This document shows positions 24,253 to 32,909 of a stretch of 64,000 bases of DNA, piece after piece (position 1 is the stretch's first letter; every line of letters begins with the position of its first letter). Under the pieces are notes generated by a model, which did not search any database, had not been told where the DNA came from, and was given only the letters and a program-made list of their open reading frames with translations. This DNA is from JABACD01 sp047639675. GTDB taxonomy: Bacteria; Planctomycetota; UBA1135; GCA-002686595. The translations under genes and the position numbers were made by a program. The stretch lies in assembly GCA_047639675.1 (NCBI GenBank), contig JBLIOI010000006.1, positions 9,686-73,685 on the forward strand, written 5' to 3'.

Positions 24253-25598
24253 TAGAACAGCTCTCCGTTCGGAACCCGCTCGACTTCAAGAACGCGCTCG
24301 GGGTTGTCCGTTACGCCGTAGACCAGCTTGACGATGCGATCGCCAAAGGCTGCGCGTAAGTTTTCCAGCTCCTGTACCAGCTGCGCCTCGTCGGGCTTTT
24401 CTTCAGGAAGCACGATTGCCGCCACCGTCGAGCCCTCGTGGGTGCGGCCGACCGCGCGCACGTAGCGCCCGTCGAAGCGCCCATGCTCAGTGATCTCCTC
24501 GCCAACGATCTCGGCTGCTTCGCGCTCGAGATGGTCGAGTACGAACTCAAGCCGGGCTTCGTCGAAGAGCCGCCCGAAATCCGGCTCGACGGATTGCTCC
24601 ATCACGCGCGAGCCGCGGCCAGCGTTGACCAGCGTGACAGCTGGAGACACATGGCGAAAGTGGAAGTCCACGAAGCGATCGGCGATGTGATAGGTGCCGC
24701 GCCTGGAACGCAGAGGATTCGGGTCGGTGATCGGGATCAGGCGCCGGACGAGTCCTAGGTCGCGCAGGACCGTTAGGTATTTATTGGCGGTGGTCGAATC
24801 GATGCCGACGGCCAGGGCCACGTCGCCGACCTTGCGATCGCCGCGCGCTACCGATGCGAGGATCGAGTTGTAGGTCGTTGGGCTGGAGAGTTCGTTGCGC
24901 AGGAGGAATTGAACTTCCTCGAAGAGGTAGCCTTCCGGGCGCAGGATCTCGCGCATGACGTTTTCGCGCAAACTGCGCGTATCGTCGAAACGGCGCAGGT
25001 AGGCGGGCATTCCGCCCAGGATCGAGAAGGCCAGCATGCGATCCTTGACGCTCCACTTTGGAAAAAAGCCGATGGTGGCTGGCGGCGCCAAAGGGAATAG
25101 GCGTTTTTGAGCCGTGCGCCTTCCAAAGAGCGGCGACTTCTCGGAGAGAACGTGCTCCTCCATGAAGGAAACTTGGCTTCCGCAGAGTACGAGCATCAAC
25201 GATGAGTTCTTGCCACGCTTGTCCCAGAAGCGCTGGAGCACCGAGGGTAAACCCTTATTCGCTTCGCACAGGTAGGGGAATTCGTCGATGACCACGACGA
25301 GCCGTTTTCCGTCGGCGCGTTCGCAGGTGAACTCGAGAGCGGTTTCCCAATCAGGAAACTGAACCGCCGCGATGCTCTCGTCGAGGCCGTCCGCTAGGGC
25401 ATCACGGTAGGCGCGTAGGTTGTCTTTTTCACGAAGTTGCGCTGCTTGGAAGTAAACAGCGCGACGCCCGGCGCAGAATTGCTGCAACAGTTCGGTCTTC
25501 CCGACTCGGCGGCGCCCGTAGAGCACGAAGAGCTCTGCCGAGCGGCCATCTGCCAATTCGTTCAATACCGCTAATTCACTACTCCTTCCGATGAACAT
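24252..25598 (-). CDS. Archaeal-type AAA ATPase with C-terminal DUF234
   Basis: 448 residues. The N terminus is the ATPase: Walker A GRRRVGKTELL and Walker B VVVIDEFPYL. A winged-helix region follows (VGDVALAVGIDSTTANKYLTVLRDLG), then DUF234 with HIADRFVDFHFRHVSP and a C-terminal domain that often resembles a PD-(D/E)xK nuclease. The role of this widespread family is unclear; defence or DNA-related activity has been proposed. It is coupled to a short CxxC protein downstream. Confidence 0.75.
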   Translation of the reverse strand: MFIGRSSELAVLNELADGRSAELFVLYGRRRVGKTELLQQFCAGRRAVYFQAAQLREKDNLRAYRDALADGLDESIAAVQFPDWETALEFTCERADGKRLVVVIDEFPYLCEANKGLPSVLQRFWDKRGKNSSLMLVLCGSQVSFMEEHVLSEKSPLFGRRTAQKRLFPLAPPATIGFFPKWSVKDRMLAFSILGGMPAYLRRFDDTRSLRENVMREILRPEGYLFEEVQFLLRNELSSPTTYNSILASVARGDRKVGDVALAVGIDSTTANKYLTVLRDLGLVRRLIPITDPNPLRSRRGTYHIADRFVDFHFRHVSPAVTLVNAGRGSRVMEQSVEPDFGRLFDEARLEFVLDHLEREAAEIVGEEITEHGRFDGRYVRAVGRTHEGSTVAAIVLPEEKPDEAQLVQELENLRAAFGDRIVKLVYGVTDNPERVLEVERVPNGELF

Positions 25599-25824
25599 AG
25601 GCGCAGGCTAGCACGCGGGCGATCCACTCCAAAACGCCAATACTGGCCAGAATCAGACTCTGCCGCCGATTTGCGCCGCGCTTACTGCTTTCGTCTATCC
25701 GATCTGTACGGACACAGGCGCAGATTGAGTTCACGTTGGTCTTTGATTGCCACCTGTGGCTAAACTAGCCGCCTCACCGCGCTCGGCGGGATGCCCACGA
25801 AGTCACATTGGAGAAAGCAACGAG

Positions 25825-26931
25825 ATGAAGATTCGAGCCGCAGTTCTGGAAGAGTTTGGCAAGCCCTTGGTCGTCCAGGATGTTGACCTTGCCGGACCCA
25901 AGGAAGGTGAAGTCTTGGTGCGACTGCGCGCTTGTGGTGTTTGCCACACGGATATGTATACCGCGAGTGGAGCGGACCCCAGCGGTTACTGCCCATGCGT
26001 CCTGGGGCACGAGGGCGCAGGCGTTGTCGAAGACATCGGCAGCGGCGTGACGAGTCTCAAGAAAGGTGATCATGTCGTGACGCTCTTCTCGCCGGAGTGT
26101 GGCGAGTGCGTCAACTGCAAAAGCGGCAAGACGAATATCTGCACAGCGATCCGCGAGCAGCAGGGCAAGGGTTTCATGCCCGATGGAACGGCACGCTTTT
26201 CGCGCAATGGAGAGCCGATGCGGCACTTTATGGGTACCAGCACCTTTGCCGAGGCGACGGTCATGCCCGAGATCGCGCTGGCCAAGGTAGATCCAGAGGC
26301 GAAGATGGAGTCAATCTGTTTGCTTGCTTGCGGAGCGACTACGGGGATCGCAGCTGCGCTATGGAAGGCCGATGTCGAGGAGGGTAGCTCGGTGGCTGTA
26401 TTTGGTGCCGGGATGGTCGGACTTGGCGCGGTAGCCGGGGCCAAGTTGCGTGGAGCGGAGCGTATCTTTGTCGTGGACACCAGCAAGGAAAGGCTTGCGC
26501 TCGCCAAGCGTTGGGGGGCTACGGACCTCATCTTGGCCAGCGACAATACCGTCGATGAGATTGTTGAAGCGACCGGTGGTCTGGGCGCTGACTACACCTT
26601 CGAGGCGACGGGCATCGTTTCCGTGATGGGCCAAGCCGTAGAAGCAGCGCGCCTCGGTTGGGGTTTGTGCACAATCTTGGGCGTCGCGGGTCGTGGTGAG
26701 AAGGTTGAGATCATCCCGCGCTTCTTGATTACAGGTCGCACCGTCCAAGGTGGTAGTTTCGGCGGGGCCAAGGGGCGCACGCACGTGCCACAATTGGTTG
26801 ATATGTATCAGCGAGGCGAATTGGACCTCGATGGTTTTGTTTCCCATCGCATCACTTTGGACGAAGTCAACAAGGGCTTCGACTTGATGCATAACCAAGA
26901 CGGAATCCGTTCGGTCATCAAGTTCGATTGA
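25825..26931 (+). CDS. Zinc-dependent alcohol dehydrogenase, class III type
   Basis: 368 residues, the usual length for class III enzymes. Catalytic zinc ligands appear in CGVCHTD and GHEGAGVV, and the structural zinc cysteines in CGECVNCKSGKTNIC. The Rossmann fold motif is VFGAGMVGLGAVAG. Class III enzymes oxidise S-hydroxymethylglutathione, the spontaneous adduct of formaldehyde, using NAD. GGAGAAA lies upstream of this ATG, so a longer frame start is rejected. The alpha/beta hydrolase gene begins 8 bases after it. Confidence 0.85.
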   Translation: MKIRAAVLEEFGKPLVVQDVDLAGPKEGEVLVRLRACGVCHTDMYTASGADPSGYCPCVLGHEGAGVVEDIGSGVTSLKKGDHVVTLFSPECGECVNCKSGKTNICTAIREQQGKGFMPDGTARFSRNGEPMRHFMGTSTFAEATVMPEIALAKVDPEAKMESICLLACGATTGIAAALWKADVEEGSSVAVFGAGMVGLGAVAGAKLRGAERIFVVDTSKERLALAKRWGATDLILASDNTVDEIVEATGGLGADYTFEATGIVSVMGQAVEAARLGWGLCTILGVAGRGEKVEIIPRFLITGRTVQGGSFGGAKGRTHVPQLVDMYQRGELDLDGFVSHRITLDEVNKGFDLMHNQDGIRSVIKFD

Positions 26932-26939
26932 GAAGAGAT

Positions 26940-27665
26940 ATGTTTGACGATATTCGCAACGCCGAGGGCGAGCGCCTCGACTGTAGTTTTACTCCCGCAG
27001 CGGAAAACCAGTCCTCAAAGGAGCTGGTGGTCATTGGCCACGGTGTGACTGGCAATAAGGACCGCGAGTGGGCCGTTACTTTGGCAGAAGCGTTAGCGGC
27101 AGGCGGCTTTGCTAGCGTGCGGTTTTCATTCTCGGGCAATGGCGACTCCGAGGGCGACTTTCGCGAGTCTACGCCGACCAAGGAAGTCAGCGATCTCGGC
27201 GCCGTGATCGATCAGTGCGATGACTGGAAAGTGAGCTACGTCGGCCACTCGATGGGAGCCGCCGTTGGCGTTTTACGAGCAAGTAAAGACAAGCGCATCA
27301 AACGTATGGTTTCACTCGCAGGCATGGTGGAGACCGCCGATTTCGCCAAGCGCAAATTTGGCGACCTGGCACCGGGCGAAGCTCTCATGTGGGATAAACC
27401 TGAATGCCCCTTGAGTCAGAAATTCATGGATGACATGAATGCGATTGATTCAGTGGTGGAGTTCGCCATGGACGTTGAAGTTCCGTGGCTCTTCGTTCAC
27501 GGCACAATGGACGATGTGGTGCCGATCGACGAGGCGGAGATGATTCTGACTCAAACCGGCGGTTCGGCTGACTTCGTCGACATCGCGGGTTCCGATCACG
27601 TCTTTTCTGGCGCCGCAGCTGCAATCATGGCGGATCGAGTAGTCGCCTGGCTCAAGGAACACTGA
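26940..27665 (+). CDS. Alpha/beta hydrolase
   Basis: 241 residues. The nucleophile elbow is GHSMGA; HGVTGNKDREW near the N terminus fits the oxyanion region; HGTMDDVVPIDEAE supplies the acid and GSDHVF the catalytic histidine. The fold fits a small esterase or dienelactone-hydrolase type protein. It follows a class III dehydrogenase by 8 bases, so it may act on an ester product of the same pathway, though it is not close in look to S-formylglutathione hydrolase. GAAGAGAT precedes the ATG. Confidence 0.8.
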   Translation: MFDDIRNAEGERLDCSFTPAAENQSSKELVVIGHGVTGNKDREWAVTLAEALAAGGFASVRFSFSGNGDSEGDFRESTPTKEVSDLGAVIDQCDDWKVSYVGHSMGAAVGVLRASKDKRIKRMVSLAGMVETADFAKRKFGDLAPGEALMWDKPECPLSQKFMDDMNAIDSVVEFAMDVEVPWLFVHGTMDDVVPIDEAEMILTQTGGSADFVDIAGSDHVFSGAAAAIMADRVVAWLKEH

Positions 27666-27677
27666 TATCCTGTGCCG

Positions 27678-28826
27678 ATGGTGAAGAAGCTGAACTGTGC
27701 ACTGATCGGTCAAGCATTCATGGGCAAGGCTCACTCCAACGCCTACCGGCAGGTTGGACGTTTCTTTGAGCTGCCTTTGGATCCCGTGATGTATGTGGTT
27801 GCGGGTCGTAACAAGGAAACCTTGCCGGGCTTTGCTGAACGGCAGGGCTGGCAAGGTTGGACGGCGAATTGGCGCGAATTGCTGGAGGACCCTGAGGTTG
27901 ATCTGGTCGATGTGGCGACGCCCAATGACGTTCACCGCGAGATGTCGATCGGGCTATTAGAGGCGGGTAAGCATGTTGCATGTGAAAAGCCGCTGGCCAG
28001 CACGCTCGGTGAAGCGCGCGAGATGCGCGAAGCAGCCAAGAAGAACAAGAAGTCAAAGACCTTCGTTTGGTTCAACTATCGTCGCGTTCCTGCAATAGCA
28101 ACGGCTTGGCAGCTGATTCGCGAAAAGCGCCTGGGCAAGATTTATCATGTGCGTGCGACCTATCTGCAAAGCTGGGGTGGTCCCGATACGCCGCTTCTGT
28201 GGCGCTTCAAGAAAAAGCATGCGGGAACGGGCGCTCATGGCGACTTGAACGCGCACATCGTTGACCTCGCACGTTTTCTTGTCGGCGAGGAAATTGTCGA
28301 AGTGCACGGCGCGATCGAACGCACCTTCATCAAGCAGCGCACTATCCCCGGAACCAAGAAGAAGGGGCGCAGCGACGTGGACGACGCCGTGCTCTTCCTC
28401 GCTAGCTTCAAGGGCGGAGCGACGGCCTCGTTTGAGGCGACGCGTCTTGCTGGCGGTCATCTGAACGACAACACGATTGAGATCAATGGCGAGTTGGGTT
28501 CAATCCGTTGGAACTTGGAGAATCTCAACGAACTCTGGTTCCACGACAATACTGTCGATGCGCGTGAAGCGGGCTGGAAGAGAATTGTTGCGACGAGTGC
28601 CGATAACCATCCCTACTCGAGTGCTTGGTGGCCTGACGGACACATCCTCGGCTACGAGCACACCTTTACTAATCAGCTGGCCGACATCGTGAAGGTGCTT
28701 GGCCGCAAGAAGCCCGCTGTTCCTCTGCCCGATTTTGAGGATGCCTACCAAACACAGCGTGTGCTTGAAGCGGCGTTGATCGCAGCGCGCGAACGTTGCG
28801 CGATTCGTCTGTCCGAAGTTAAGTAA
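27678..28826 (+). CDS. Gfo/Idh/MocA-family oxidoreductase
   Basis: 382 residues from ATG; GTG two codons earlier is also possible. NAD-binding start NCALIGQAFMGKAHSNAY, then DVATPNDVHREM and the EKP motif ACEKPLAST. The second domain contains HAGTGAHGDLNAHIVDLARF with the catalytic-type histidine. Members oxidise or reduce sugars, inositol or 3-keto derivatives. It heads a run of four genes (with isomerase, transporter and DUF1080 lipoprotein) that look like a sugar-handling operon. Confidence 0.85.
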   Translation: MVKKLNCALIGQAFMGKAHSNAYRQVGRFFELPLDPVMYVVAGRNKETLPGFAERQGWQGWTANWRELLEDPEVDLVDVATPNDVHREMSIGLLEAGKHVACEKPLASTLGEAREMREAAKKNKKSKTFVWFNYRRVPAIATAWQLIREKRLGKIYHVRATYLQSWGGPDTPLLWRFKKKHAGTGAHGDLNAHIVDLARFLVGEEIVEVHGAIERTFIKQRTIPGTKKKGRSDVDDAVLFLASFKGGATASFEATRLAGGHLNDNTIEINGELGSIRWNLENLNELWFHDNTVDAREAGWKRIVATSADNHPYSSAWWPDGHILGYEHTFTNQLADIVKVLGRKKPAVPLPDFEDAYQTQRVLEAALIAARERCAIRLSEVK

Positions 28827-28868
28827 GCTTTCCTCACTGCGACCCCCACCAATGACTGGAGCCCAATC

Positions 28869-29912
28869 ATGACTCGTCCCGTTTGCCTCTTTACCGGCCA
28901 GTGGGCTGATTTGCCCCTGGAGACTCTCGCTACCAAGGCTGCAGAAATGGGCTATCAAGGCCTCGAATTGGCTGTTTGGGGCGATCACTTCGATGTGACT
29001 AGGGCTGTCAACGAGGACGGTTATTGCGAGCTGCATTGGGAGTTGCTCTCCGGTGCAGGTGTCACTTCCTATTCGATTTCATCTCACCTTGTGGGCCAGG
29101 CTACATGTGACCCGATTGATGAACGTCACCAAGCAATTCTCTCGAAGGAGATCTGGGGCGATGGTTCGCCGGCTGGTGTGCGCGAACGGGCGGTCGAAGA
29201 GATGAAGAATACGGCGCGCGCGGCCCGCCGCTTTTTTGACAAGGCGCCTGATGAAGTGAAAGCCAGCCTGGACGCTAGCGGTCGTTTGGTCGTCAACGGA
29301 TTCACCGGTAGCCCAATTTGGCATTTGCTCTATGGCTTCCCGCCCTCATCTCCGACGCAAATCGAAGCGGGCTTCGCTGAGTTCGCTACGGTGTGGAATT
29401 CGATCCTTGAGGTGTTCGCCGATGAGGGTGTGCACTTTGCGCTTGAAGTCCACCCCACAGAAATCGCTTTCGATACGGTTACGGCGCGGCGCACACTTGA
29501 GGCAATTGACCATCATCCGAACTTCGGCTTCAACTTCGACCCATCACATTTTGGCTACCAAGGTGTCGACTACCTCGGTTTCATACGCGAGTTCGGCGAT
29601 CTGATTTTCAACGTCCACGTGAAAGACGTTTGGTGGTCGGACACGCCCACGCCGATCGGTGTCTTTGGCGGACACTCTGATTTTGGAACCGATGGACGCT
29701 TCTGGGACTTCCGTTCGCCTGGTCGCGGGCGCATCGACTTCGAAGGGATTATTCGTCTCTTGAATCACAGCAACTATCAGGGCCCGCTCACGGTTGAGTG
29801 GGAAGACCCGATGATGAATCGCGAACACGGCGCCCGCGAAGCCGCGGCGTTTGTCAAGAAGCTCGATTTCCTCCAGGCGGACCGCGCCTTTGATGCGGCC
29901 TTTGCTGAATAA
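28869..29912 (+). CDS. Sugar phosphate isomerase/epimerase (TIM-barrel) protein
   Basis: 347 residues starting MTRPVCLFTGQWADLPLE. Metal-binding residues of the xylose isomerase-like barrel appear in HFALEVHPTEIAFD, GFNFDPSHFGYQG and FNVHVKDVWW, and in TVEWEDPMMN near the end. Members isomerise or epimerise sugars or keto-sugars, often with Gfo/Idh oxidoreductases. It lies 42 bases after the oxidoreductase and 26 bases before the transporter, in the same direction. Confidence 0.85.
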   Translation: MTRPVCLFTGQWADLPLETLATKAAEMGYQGLELAVWGDHFDVTRAVNEDGYCELHWELLSGAGVTSYSISSHLVGQATCDPIDERHQAILSKEIWGDGSPAGVRERAVEEMKNTARAARRFFDKAPDEVKASLDASGRLVVNGFTGSPIWHLLYGFPPSSPTQIEAGFAEFATVWNSILEVFADEGVHFALEVHPTEIAFDTVTARRTLEAIDHHPNFGFNFDPSHFGYQGVDYLGFIREFGDLIFNVHVKDVWWSDTPTPIGVFGGHSDFGTDGRFWDFRSPGRGRIDFEGIIRLLNHSNYQGPLTVEWEDPMMNREHGAREAAAFVKKLDFLQADRAFDAAFAE

Positions 29913-29938
29913 CAAGATTGTCCCGCACTCCAGCAAAT

Positions 29939-31252
29939 ATGACAGCTAACGCTACGCCTGCCGCGCCCCTCTCTTTTGGCCTAGGCAGCCGCCTTTCCTT
30001 GATGATGTTCCTCCAGTACGCAATCTGGGGGGCATGGCTCCCATTCTTGTGGGACTTCTTGAGTCGCTATCGAGAGATGGATGGCGGCGACATCGGCAAT
30101 ATGTTTGCAGCGGGCGCCGTTGGAGCCATCATCGGTCCGTTTATCGCGGGGCAAGTTGCGGACCGTTACTTCGCCACTGAAAAGTTTTTGGGCGTGAGCC
30201 ATCTGATCGGCGCTGTCTTGATTTGGCAGTTGGCTAGTATCGATAGCTATTGGGGCTTTCTGATCTTCTCCTTGTTGTACGGCTTGATCTTCTCGCCGAC
30301 CTTGGCCTTGACCAACTCCCTCGCCTTTCATCACCTGCCTGACCGCGATCGTGACTTTGGTCGCGTGCGGTTGTTCGGCACCATCGGCTGGATTGTCGTT
30401 GGCTTAGGCATGGGCCATTGGCTTGCGAATATGCATCAACCGATCGGTCTCGGCGGAGAGGACACCCTGTTAGCTCTGGCTGAGGGCAAAGCCGATGCCT
30501 TTCGCTTGAGCGCAATCCTTGGCGCCTTGATGGGGCTCTTCTGCTTTACCTTACCGAGCACTCCGCCAAGCAAGGGTTCCGAGAAGAACGCGACCTTCGA
30601 AGCCTTGGGCGAGATCAAACTTCAGCCCCTGCGAACGCTCTTCCTTCTGGCCATCCCGGTGAGCTGCATTCACCAGTTCTACTTTGTGCACACAGAGGGC
30701 TTTCTGAGTGCGCAACAATTGGCGGCTCCTGGTTGGACGAAGACAATCTTTGGCGCGGGTGGCGGCGGCTTGATGACGGTCGGCCAGATGTCCGAAGTTC
30801 CAGTGCTTCTTCTCCTGCCCTTCATTGCCAAGAAGGTTTCGCGCAAGTGGTTGCTCGCGATCGGCTTGATCGCCTACTCCGCGCGCATGGCGCTTTTCGC
30901 CTATGCGGATCAGATTCCGGTTTCGGCTACGCTCGCGCTGCTCACAGGACTCACGCTGCATGGCCTTTGCTTCGGTTGCTTCATCTTCGTGGCGTTCATG
31001 ATCGTCGACGAAGAGACCAGCAAGGATGTCCGCGCCAGCGCTCAAAACCTCTTCAACTTGGTGATCATTGGTATCGGCGTCATCGTCGGCTCCAAGATCG
31101 CAGGTTGGACCTCCGAGTGGGCTTCTGCCAGCGGCGAGATGGACTACACGAAGCTGTTTGGTGTCCCTATGTGGGCGGCACTTATTTGTTTCGTACTGCT
31201 CTTGATCGCCTACCCAGCCAAGTCACCCTTGCGTGGTGACTTGAAGTCCTAG
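29939..31252 (+). CDS. MFS transporter, nucleoside:proton symporter-like
   Basis: 437 residues with about twelve hydrophobic segments, starting MTANATPAAPLSFG. Features of the nucleoside:H+ symporter (NupG/XapB) group are visible: LQYAIWGAWLPFLWDFL at the first helix, DRDFGRVRLFGTIGWIVVG and the later YSARMALFAYADQIP. A TTG 21 bases upstream is an alternative start. Context with Gfo/Idh, isomerase and DUF1080 suggests import of a sugar or nucleoside that is then processed by the neighbours. Confidence 0.85.
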   Translation: MTANATPAAPLSFGLGSRLSLMMFLQYAIWGAWLPFLWDFLSRYREMDGGDIGNMFAAGAVGAIIGPFIAGQVADRYFATEKFLGVSHLIGAVLIWQLASIDSYWGFLIFSLLYGLIFSPTLALTNSLAFHHLPDRDRDFGRVRLFGTIGWIVVGLGMGHWLANMHQPIGLGGEDTLLALAEGKADAFRLSAILGALMGLFCFTLPSTPPSKGSEKNATFEALGEIKLQPLRTLFLLAIPVSCIHQFYFVHTEGFLSAQQLAAPGWTKTIFGAGGGGLMTVGQMSEVPVLLLLPFIAKKVSRKWLLAIGLIAYSARMALFAYADQIPVSATLALLTGLTLHGLCFGCFIFVAFMIVDEETSKDVRASAQNLFNLVIIGIGVIVGSKIAGWTSEWASASGEMDYTKLFGVPMWAALICFVLLLIAYPAKSPLRGDLKS

Positions 31253-31292
31253 TTTTCAGCTTATCTCTCCCCAACTACCATCCTTCATCGCC

Positions 31293-32003
31293 ATGACTCC
31301 TTTCAGAACCCTTCTCGTTGTCACAGGGCTCATGCTCGCGTCTTGCACTTCAGCCTCCGATACCTCCTCTACAGTCAACGAAGCAGAAGAGATGGGGGAG
31401 GCAGCGACTCCTGCCTGGCGCCCACTATTCGATGGTGCGACTCTTGCGGGCTGGAGTAACTACGGCAAGGACACGGTTGCTGAAGGATGGCAGGTCATCG
31501 ACGGAAACTTGACGATGACCGGTGGTGGTGGAGACATCGTAAGCGACGATATGTTCGGAGACTTCGAGCTCCAACTCGAATGGAACGTAGTTGAAGGAGG
31601 CAATAGCGGGGTCTTCTTCTACGTTACGGACGGCGGTGGCGCTGTTTGGCAAAGCGGCATCGAAATGCAAGTGCTCGATAACAAGAAGCACCACGACGGC
31701 AAGAACGCTCTTACAAGTGCCGGTGCTTGCTACGCACTCTACGCGCCGGTCGAGGACGTGACCCGCACGCCCGGCGAATGGAATGATATGCGTCTGGTAA
31801 GCAAGGGGCGTCATGTCGAGCACTGGCTTAATGGGACGCTACTTTGCGAGTACACCATCGGCAGCGACGATTGGAACACTCGGGTGGCGGCCAGCAAGTT
31901 CAAGGACATGCCCGATTTCGGCAAGTCAACGAGCGGTCGTTTTGCCATTCAAGATCACGGAGATCTGGTTTCCTATCGCAACATTCGTGTCCTCGACTTG
32001 TAG
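31293..32003 (+). CDS. DUF1080 lipoprotein (3-keto-glycoside hydrolase-like)
   Basis: 236 residues. Lipoprotein signal MTPFRTLLVVTGLMLASC. The mature part is the DUF1080 jelly-roll: FDGATLAGWSNYG, FELQLEWNVVEGGNSGVFF, GIEMQVLDN and the C-terminal SGRFAIQDHGD. DUF1080 is now associated with hydrolysis or lyase cleavage of 3-keto-glycosides. As the last gene of the cluster it would act outside the cell or in the periplasm, generating a keto-sugar for the transporter and oxidoreductase. That division of labour is an inference. Confidence 0.85.
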   Translation: MTPFRTLLVVTGLMLASCTSASDTSSTVNEAEEMGEAATPAWRPLFDGATLAGWSNYGKDTVAEGWQVIDGNLTMTGGGGDIVSDDMFGDFELQLEWNVVEGGNSGVFFYVTDGGGAVWQSGIEMQVLDNKKHHDGKNALTSAGACYALYAPVEDVTRTPGEWNDMRLVSKGRHVEHWLNGTLLCEYTIGSDDWNTRVAASKFKDMPDFGKSTSGRFAIQDHGDLVSYRNIRVLDL

Positions 32004-32214
32004 TCTCTAACACTGCTTCTGGCCGCAGCTCTGCTCATCACAAGTCGCTCGCGCAACTGTGGGAGGTGACGAGCCGGGACAGCTTAGACGATAAGAAGGT
32101 CGCGACGGTGGCGCTGGCGATTCTCTCATTGACGAGGACACGGAGACGGCGCTGAAGTTTCAAGCGCAGCTCTTTGGTCGGGCGAAAGAGGCCAAGCAGT
32201 CGCCAGCTCGCGAT

Positions 32215-32595
32215 TTACTTGTTCTTATTCGCTTCGCCGACCGCTGACTTGAAGAGCAAGTCAAACTCCATGGTGTCGCCTTCAATCGAGACGATCACTG
32301 GACCATAAGAAGAAGGCAGGTTGTCGGACGATCCGAAATCGCCTCTCTCGATCTTGAGTCGAGTCTCTTCGATAGTCCTGGAGAGCTCCTTTCCAATCAT
32401 CTTGAGGATCAGAGTCGCGTCAGCAGACAGCTCAGCTCGTTTCAGTTGAGCTTCGGTACCCTGGACCTTTTTCTGAGCTTCGGTGAGTTGTTGAAGGTGA
32501 AAGTGTCGGTACCACTCAACACGTTCCTTGGTCGCCGGGGTCGTGAAACAGCCAAACAGCAGCAGGCACAGTGCAAAGCTCGTTCTCTTCAACAT
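32215..32595 (-). CDS. Small lipoprotein of unknown function
   Basis: 126 residues from the ATG at the signal peptide (MLKRTSFALCLLLFGC). The mature part is helical and charged with a coiled-coil-like stretch (HLQQLTEAQKKVQGTEAQLK). No family is recognised. It stands alone between the sugar cluster and a convergently placed YheU-like gene. Bases 32004-32214 hold no gene I can support. Confidence 0.55.
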   Translation of the reverse strand: MLKRTSFALCLLLFGCFTTPATKERVEWYRHFHLQQLTEAQKKVQGTEAQLKRAELSADATLILKMIGKELSRTIEETRLKIERGDFGSSDNLPSSYGPVIVSIEGDTMEFDLLFKSAVGEANKNK

Positions 32596-32675
32596 GTCGA
32601 GAATTCTATCACTCGCGACCAAGATGTGATTGGGTCAGTGCTCTTGATTTGCTCTTGAGGTAGCCTTTGGGCCTC

Positions 32676-32885
32676 ATGGAAGAACAGCCAGGAATCAGAA
32701 TTCCGGCGGACAAGCTCTCGCCCGATGTGCTGCGCAACGTCATCGAAGAATTCGTCACCCGAGATGGGACCGAATTCACCGACGCGGAAGTGAAGATCGC
32801 GAGGGTGATGGAAGCCCTGCGTCGAGGGGATGTTGAGATCTGGTTTGACCCAGAGACCAAGAGTTGCAGCTTGCACGCTGTATGA
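32676..32885 (+). CDS. YheU-like (UPF0270) protein
   Basis: 69 residues. The sequence IRIPADKLSPDVLRNVIEEF followed by TRDGTEFTD and VEIWFDPETKS matches the UPF0270/YheU pattern of a short acidic protein of unknown role. It is convergent with the formate dehydrogenase operon, ending 25 bases from the end of fdhA. A TTG three codons earlier is a possible alternative start. Confidence 0.75.
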   Translation: MEEQPGIRIPADKLSPDVLRNVIEEFVTRDGTEFTDAEVKIARVMEALRRGDVEIWFDPETKSCSLHAV

Positions 32886-32909
32886 GTCCGGCGCAGCAGC
32901 GCAGTTCGC

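Noticed and set aside
32004..32214. Short plus-strand peptide SLDDKKVATVALAIL after the DUF1080 gene
   Set aside because: Lacks a start signal and family; may be a fragment, but support is too weak.
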